Shown here: one piece after another, positions 57,670-64,000 of the stretch
Layout: each line of letters opens with the position of its first letter
How positions within the stretch are numbered: position 1 is the first letter of the stretch
Assembly (NCBI GenBank): GCA_026391315.1
Contig: JAPLDT010000021.1
Location: 1-64,000 of the forward strand
From: Bacteroidia bacterium
Lineage (GTDB): Bacteria > Bacteroidota > Bacteroidia > Bacteroidales > Prolixibacteraceae
Direction of reading: 5' to 3'
Length of the DNA: 64,000 nt
Made by a program: the position numbers and the translations under genes
Notes under the pieces: model-generated
What the model saw: the letters and a program-made list of their open reading frames with translations, nothing else
The model's database searches: none
What the model was told of the DNA's origin: nothing

Positions 57670-58743
57670 TTATAGTTTAGAAACTCTGCTCAATAGAAAA
57701 TGATCAGCCAGAACAAGTGCGGCCATTGCTTCAACAATTGGAACGGCTCTGGGCAATACGCAGGGATCGTGCCTGCCTTTAACATTTACAACTGCCTCAT
57801 TACCATGAATGTCAACTGTATTTTGCTCCTTCAACAAAGTGGCAATCGGTTTAAATGCCACATTCCAGTAAATATCCTGCCCATTTGATATGCCACCCTG
57901 AACACCGCCGGAGTGGTTGGTCAATGTCTTTATTCCACTCTCCGATGGAATAAAAATATCGTTGTGCTGCGATCCTGAAAGTCTGGTCCCCGAAAATCCC
58001 GAACCATATTCAAAGCCTTTGACGGCATTGATTCCCAACATTGCAGAACCCAGATCAGCATGAAGTTTATTGAAAACAGGACCACCCCATCCAGCCGGAA
58101 CACCTGTTGCCACGCCGGTAATCACTCCCCCAACGGTATCATGATTTCGGCCGGCCTCTTCAATTCTATGAATCATGCGCCCTGCTGTTTCCGGATCAGG
58201 ACATCTGACAATATTGGTTTCAATTTTTTGGAGATCAAGATCCTGGTAAGATTTTTCCAATTCTATTTCTCCGACCCTCGAAACATAAGCCAGGATTTGA
58301 ATACCGGATATTGCCAACATCTGCCTGGCTATTGAGCCGGCCACAACTCTTGCAATGGTCTCACGGGCCGAAGACCTGCCACCTCCGCGGTAATCCCTGA
58401 ACCCATATTTCTGGTCGTAGGTAAAATCTGCATGCGATGGACGGTACAGATCCTTAATATTAGAATAATCAGCCGAATGCTGGTCCTTGTTTCTTACCAG
58501 GAAGCCTATGGGCGCGCCGGTTGAGTAACCCTCAAAAATACCCGAAAGCAACTCAACCTGATCCGATTCCTGCCTGGAAGTGGTGATGTGAGACTGTCCG
58601 GGTTTTCTGCGGTTCAGATCGGCCTGTATCAAATCAATGTCAATTTTAACACCTGCAGGACAACCGTCAACAACACCACCGATAGCGGCGCCATGGGACT
58701 CACCAAAAGAAGTGAGTGTAAATATTTTTCCGAAGCTGTTCAA
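57670..58743 (-). CDS. aroC: chorismate synthase
   Basis: A 357-residue enzyme converting EPSP to chorismate with reduced FMN, the last step of the shikimate pathway. Signatures: [47 protein letters not shown] and [22 protein letters not shown], ending [28 protein letters not shown]. Length is normal. It is followed closely by the small HTH gene. Confidence 0.97.
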   Translation of the reverse strand: MNSFGKIFTLTSFGESHGAAIGGVVDGCPAGVKIDIDLIQADLNRRKPGQSHITTSRQESDQVELLSGIFEGYSTGAPIGFLVRNKDQHSADYSNIKDLYRPSHADFTYDQKYGFRDYRGGGRSSARETIARVVAGSIARQMLAISGIQILAYVSRVGEIELEKSYQDLDLQKIETNIVRCPDPETAGRMIHRIEEAGRNHDTVGGVITGVATGVPAGWGGPVFNKLHADLGSAMLGINAVKGFEYGSGFSGTRLSGSQHNDIFIPSESGIKTLTNHSGGVQGGISNGQDIYWNVAFKPIATLLKEQNTVDIHGNEAVVNVKGRHDPCVLPRAVPIVEAMAALVLADHFLLSRVSKL

Positions 58744-58836
58744 AATGGTTGGTTTTTTTTTACAGGCTAAATTTATTCAACTTTTCTGTTATTCTTGGTT
58801 AGATCCTTCAGGATTATAAAGGTTTAATGAAAAAAT

Positions 58837-58868
58837 AAAAAACCCGGGCGTTTTCACCCGGGTTTTTT
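58837..58868 (-). terminator. strong intrinsic terminator after the FKBP gene
   Basis: A perfect 12-bp stem AAAAAACCCGGG/CCCGGGTTTTTT (58837-58848 and 58857-58868) with an 8-base loop, 21 bp past the FKBP stop. The symmetry means it could also work on the plus strand. Confidence 0.9.
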
Positions 58869-58889
58869 ATCTATTTTTTGGTTCTGCAA

Positions 58890-59564
58890 TTAGTTGCATC
58901 CGCAACCACTGCCACATCCGCCAGATTTTGAGCTGGTGTCACCACAGCCGCCATCACCGCATCCACCATCACCGCAACTACCCCCTTCACTGCCGCAGCC
59001 ACCTCCACCACTGCTACATCCACATCCACCACCGCTGTATGCTGCACTCAGTTCTTCAGCAGAAGCTTCGCGTACTTCAAGAATCTCACCTGTGAAATGA
59101 AGATCTTCACCAGCCAGAGGATGGTTGAAATCCATGGTAACCGTCTCTCCCTCAACAGATACGACAATACCGTCCATGCGCTGACCGTGTGCAGACATCA
59201 TTGGAACGCTATTTCCGGGAGCCACCAGTTGATCATCAACTTTCCCGTCTACCTTGAAAATGTCGAGCGGCAACTCAACAACGGCTTCCTCGTTGATCTC
59301 GCCATATCCGCTAGCCGCAGGAATGGCAATCTCAAATTTATCACCGGATCTTTTACCAACCAGTTGCTCTTCAAAAGCAGGAATCATCAACCCCGCGCCA
59401 TGAAGAAAGATCAGCGGACTCTCCATTGTAGCTGACTCAAATATCTCACCTTCTTTACCATCCAACCTCAAATCATAGGTCAGGGTAACCATACTATCTT
59501 TCGAAACTGTAACCATACTATCTTTTGAAACTGTAACCATACTATCTTTTGAAACTGTAACCAT
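58890..59564 (-). CDS. FKBP-type peptidyl-prolyl isomerase (SlyD-like) with Cys/Gly-rich tail
   Basis: A 224-residue (or 200-residue) isomerase. Core: VTLTYDLRLDGKEGEIFESA, LIFLHGAGLMIPAFEEQLVGKRSGDKFEIAIPAASGYGE, an insert-in-flap domain, and MDFNHPLAGEDLHFTGEILEVREA, all SlyD-like. After residue ~172 a tail of CGC, CGD and GGC clusters (about fourteen cysteines) resembles the metal-binding tail of SlyD but with Cys instead of His. The N-terminus consists of three exact octapeptides MVTVSKDS before MVTLTYDL. The ancestral start is probably at 59492; any of four ATGs may be used. Confidence 0.9.
   Translation of the reverse strand: MVTVSKDSMVTVSKDSMVTVSKDSMVTLTYDLRLDGKEGEIFESATMESPLIFLHGAGLMIPAFEEQLVGKRSGDKFEIAIPAASGYGEINEEAVVELPLDIFKVDGKVDDQLVAPGNSVPMMSAHGQRMDGIVVSVEGETVTMDFNHPLAGEDLHFTGEILEVREASAEELSAAYSGGGCGCSSGGGGCGSEGGSCGDGGCGDGGCGDTSSKSGGCGSGCGCN
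59493..59564. repeat. three 24-bp tandem repeats covering the FKBP start codon
   Basis: Units 59493-59516, 59517-59540 and 59541-59564 differ by a single base. Each encodes MVTVSKDS and carries its own ATG, followed by a partial fourth unit at the core start. Confidence 0.95.
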
Positions 59565-59576
59565 TACAATAGTTTT

Positions 59577-60035
59577 TTAAAAATTTAATTTGCAAAGAAA
59601 CAGTATATTTCTTTAGCGACATAATTTGTTACGAAATTTTGAGAAAAAAGTTCGGTCCTTGAAAAAATTTAATGATGATTTTACACAAGGGGCAGGTTGC
59701 TTCGCTTCGCTCGCAATGACGGTGTCATCCTTCTAGACAGGCAGGAATGCAGCAGATTGCTTCCCGCTCGTGCCTCTCATCAGTTTTCGGTAATAGAAGA
59801 ATCACCACCCGCCTCCTTCTCTCCTCCCTCTCAAAATCAACAGCGTACCGTCATTGCGAGTCACCACCCAATTTTTTGGGCACAATGTGAAGATGACAGA
59901 AAATATCTGCATATAATGAAGCTGTTAAATGCATTTTTGCATTTATTTGATTTTCAGAATATTACAAAATCTGTCATTGGTAGGAGGAACAGCCTGTCCC
60001 GATTTCACATCGGGAACGAAGCAACCTGACGTTTA
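59577..60035. other. gene-free region with TCATTGCGAG/GAAGCAACCTG repeats
   Basis: No credible gene. It carries pieces of a well-known dispersed bacterial repeat: GCTTCGCTCGCAATGACGG (about 59702-59722), CCGTCATTGCGAG (about 59849) and GAACGAAGCAACCTG (60014-60028). The last is preceded by a TCCCGA...TCGGGA palindrome (59997-60015). Confidence 0.65.
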
Positions 60036-60785
60036 CTATAAATTCACAACATCATTGATGTACTTAAGATTATCCATGCAGACATACGTTGGTGTATTAA
60101 TCCCATAAGCGCCTGTATCAGAGGAGGCAAATGCGAAGGTGATTTTGTTTACTTTTCCCAAAGAGGTAAGATCCACGGTAGTCCATTTGGTGAGAATAAA
60201 ATCTTTGGAAGAATCAGAAAACCTGAAATCAGCCAGATACACCTCTTTGCTACCCATCAATTTGTTGTTGTGGTCATAACCGTTGATGGTCACTTTGAAC
60301 CAATCGGGATCTGTACCCATGTTTCCACCGAATTTCTTACTAAAAGCATTGCCATTCTTCATGGTAAGTGCGGCATAGGTACTGTTGCACAAATCTACCG
60401 ACTCAATAGTAAAATCCTGGTTGTTGCCAAACTGGGCAAAAATGTCATCGCCAAATGAGGGATAGAAAATGGCGAACTTGTTCTTCTGGTTGGCCGGATC
60501 GACTACACTGAACTCATTTGTGAATTCACCTGTTGTAACATCGTTTTTTTGCGAATAGGAAAAACCACTCCACGAATTCCAGGAAGAATTATATTGATTG
60601 TAGAATTTCATGTCAGACGCGGTAAATGAACCAGTTGCATCAGAACCATTCCAATAACCTGTTGAAGGGATTGTCAATGATTCAAAATCAATCGTTTGTA
60701 CATTGACATCATTCTTTTTACTACAGGAGGTAACAAACAATAGCATACACAACAAAACAGAGACCAATGAAAATGAATTTCTCAT
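60036..60785 (-). CDS. DUF4465 surface lipoprotein under B12 riboswitch control
   Basis: A 249-residue lipoprotein; lipobox LLFVTSCSKK with Cys21. The body matches DUF4465: DFESLTIPSTGYWNGSDATGSF, WNSWSGFSYSQKNDVTTGEF, a FAIFYPSF strand, and the ending DTGAYGINTPTYVCMDNLKY. A cobalamin riboswitch lies 90 bp upstream on the same strand and no other gene follows before the FKBP gene, so this appears to be a single-gene B12-repressed unit. A role in binding B12 or a corrinoid at the cell surface is inferred from this regulation; no transporter is adjacent. Confidence 0.88.
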   Translation of the reverse strand: MRNSFSLVSVLLCMLLFVTSCSKKNDVNVQTIDFESLTIPSTGYWNGSDATGSFTASDMKFYNQYNSSWNSWSGFSYSQKNDVTTGEFTNEFSVVDPANQKNKFAIFYPSFGDDIFAQFGNNQDFTIESVDLCNSTYAALTMKNGNAFSKKFGGNMGTDPDWFKVTINGYDHNNKLMGSKEVYLADFRFSDSSKDFILTKWTTVDLTSLGKVNKITFAFASSDTGAYGINTPTYVCMDNLKYINDVVNL

Positions 60786-60842
60786 AACAGAAATAGTTTA
60801 ATAATTAAATATCAATACATTGAAAAAATTTGCACAAAACCC

Positions 60843-60866
60843 TTCGCTGTTCATCCCGATAGCGAA
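60843..60866 (-). terminator. candidate expression-platform hairpin of the riboswitch
   Basis: TTCGCT (60861-60866, complement) can pair with AGCGAA (60843-60848), and the minus strand continues GGGTTTTGTG. This could be the switchable terminator between aptamer and the DUF4465 gene. The stem is only 6 bp, so this is tentative. Confidence 0.35.
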
Positions 60867-60874
60867 AAAGATAG

Positions 60875-61061
60875 TTGAAACTGGCAGGTCTTCTGGCTCG
60901 CCCGGTTTTCTGCGCCTTCCCGTCCCGACTTGTCAGGACAGTGGCTTTGATTCAGAAACCTTTTGAGTGGGCTTACAGCTGCGGGTACAGCTCCGGAATT
61001 GCACCGGATTCCCTTTTTGATTCACCCCATCGGAAAAGACAGGAATGAAACCTAGTTTCAA
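60875..61061 (-). promoter_or_regulatory. cobalamin (B12) riboswitch
   Basis: On the minus strand the conserved blocks appear in order: a P1 arm TTGAAACT (61054-61061), GGTTTC, AGGGAATCCGGTGCAATTCC, GCTGTACCCGCAGCTGTAAG, GCCACTG, then the B12 box AGCCAGAAGACCTGCC and the closing arm AGTTTCAA (60875-60882). It precedes the DUF4465 gene by 90 bp. A peripheral arm contains a palindromic GTCCCGACTTGTCAGGAC unit (60922-60939). Confidence 0.95.
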
Positions 61062-61144
61062 TGCAAAAATACAATTTTAGTCTTTACAATTCCAAGTCAG
61101 AAGTAAGATTAATTTGGAATATGTTATCAACAAAATGTGAATAG

Positions 61145-63202
<2,058 letters not shown>

Positions 63203-63271
63203 AAGTTACAATAGAAAATCCGGAGTATAAAAGAGCATAGATTTTTAGTTCGAATACATAACTTTGTCGCC

Positions 63272-63814
63272 ATGTGTAGAAGAATATTCAATTCGTACAT
63301 CAAAAAAAGATTGTTTCAGGCTTACAAGAGACAACTCCGGTCGGTAAATATTATTACCCTGCCCGAGGCAAAATCGGTTGGAATCCTTTGGAATCCTTCG
63401 GACGATGAGAGTATCGAAACTTATGAGTCGCTGCGCAAGATTTTAACAGAGATGGACATCAAATCGTTCGGAATCGCCTACATCAACTCAAAAAGAGAGA
63501 AAGAGACCTTGTCGACCGTTTCAAACTCCTGGTTTATGAACAGCAGCAACGTCAGCTTCTTTGGCAGGCCCAAAAGTGGTGAGGGATTGCAGTTTTTGCA
63601 GCAGGAATTTGATATCCTTATCGATCTGTCGCTGACCAAGAGTATTGCGCTTCAGTATCTGTTGGTTTACTCGGTGGCCAGGTTCAAAGTGGGTTGGAAA
63701 GCCCAGGATCCAAATCTGTACGATCTTGAAATAGACGTCACTGCCAATCCAGAATGTCGTTTTTTGATGGAACAGATTGTACATTACCTTGAAAAATTGA
63801 ACGAGAACAACTAA
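63272..63814 (+). CDS. DUF6913 domain-containing protein
   Basis: A 180-residue soluble protein of a Bacteroidota-specific family (DUF6913). Typical features are the basic N-terminus ([20 protein letters not shown]), [32 protein letters not shown] and [30 protein letters not shown]. Function unknown. It sits 69 bp after ligA and 4 bp before dapA, an arrangement common in Bacteroidales. Confidence 0.85.
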   Translation: MCRRIFNSYIKKRLFQAYKRQLRSVNIITLPEAKSVGILWNPSDDESIETYESLRKILTEMDIKSFGIAYINSKREKETLSTVSNSWFMNSSNVSFFGRPKSGEGLQFLQQEFDILIDLSLTKSIALQYLLVYSVARFKVGWKAQDPNLYDLEIDVTANPECRFLMEQIVHYLEKLNENN

Positions 63815-63818
63815 AACA

Positions 63819-64000
63819 ATGAACAAAGTATTTCACGGTGCCGGTGTGGCACTCATCACCCCTTTTCTCAGTGATCTTCAGATAGATTACCCCAGTTTGG
63901 GTAAACTGGTCGACGCTCAGGTCGAAAATCACATGGATTATCTTGTGGTTCTTGGAACTACAGCCGAAACCGCTACTTTGTCACATGCAGAAAAACAGTT
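63819..64000 (+). CDS. dapA: 4-hydroxy-tetrahydrodipicolinate synthase, 5' part
   Basis: The frame begins at the ATG at 63819 ([19 protein letters not shown]) and runs off the window after [18 protein letters not shown]. The GVALITPF and GTTAE(T)ATL blocks are the start of the DapA TIM barrel; the latter contains the Thr pair that contacts the substrate. The enzyme condenses pyruvate with aspartate semialdehyde in lysine and diaminopimelate synthesis. Confidence 0.95.
   Translation, partial: MNKVFHGAGVALITPFLSDLQIDYPSLGKLVDAQVENHMDYLVVLGTTAETATLSHAEKQ

Overview
The window reads as a chromosome segment of a Bacteroidota bacterium, most likely a Bacteroidales/Marinilabiliales-type environmental lineage. 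This rests on a SusC/SusD pair with DUF4959/DUF5000-type surface lipoproteins, a 14-gene NADH dehydrogenase (nuo) operon with the short NuoG typical of the phylum, the ligA-DUF6913-dapA neighbourhood, near absence of Shine-Dalgarno sequences, and AT-rich intergenic DNA full of short dispersed repeats. Placement below phylum is inference.

Region 1 (1-13,558, all minus) is a polysaccharide-utilization-like operon read from right to left: SusC transporter, SusD lipoprotein, two discoidin-like (DUF5000) lipoproteins, a 945-residue FG-GAP repeat protein, a sialidase-fold TAT lipoprotein and a clan GH-D alpha-galactosidase. The alpha-galactosidase is frameshifted in a run of nine G/C and is cut by the window edge. 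Remnants of an ORF6N-domain gene lie upstream of susC.

Region 2 (14,080-26,499, minus) carries a papain-like lipoprotein, a C_GCAxxG_C_C protein, a URO-D-family protein, a GH55/pectate-lyase-type beta-helix protein, a mannitol-1-phosphate dehydrogenase-like enzyme, a PfkB sugar kinase, a D-lyxose/mannose isomerase and a GH38 alpha-mannosidase. The last five suggest release of mannose and its conversion to fructose phosphates. A relic of a REP-associated transposase sits between kinase and isomerase. Region 3 (26,935-30,889, plus) has cstA, an alginate-lyase-family gene, a decayed winged-helix gene and a DUF486 membrane protein framed by perfect inverted repeats.

Region 4 (31,291-49,857, minus) holds the nuo operon in the order A-B-C-D-E-F-G-H-I-J-[MazE-MazF-DUF2007]-K-L-M-N. 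It is preceded by a 1340-residue secreted protein containing fourteen near-identical 61-residue repeats. Region 5 (50,006-58,743, minus) has an APC amino-acid permease, an RND efflux operon (adaptor, pump, outer-membrane channel), a 59-residue helix-turn-helix gene and aroC. Region 6 (58,836-64,000) has an FKBP-type isomerase whose first codons are a triple 24-bp repeat, a DUF4465 lipoprotein behind a cobalamin riboswitch, then ligA, a DUF6913 gene and the start of dapA on the plus strand.

No CRISPR array, rRNA, tRNA or intact insertion sequence was recognised. The main candidates for closer study are the B12-riboswitch-controlled lipoprotein, the 61-residue repeat protein next to nuo, the toxin-antitoxin pair inside nuo, and the recurrent short tandem arrays that abut start codons.
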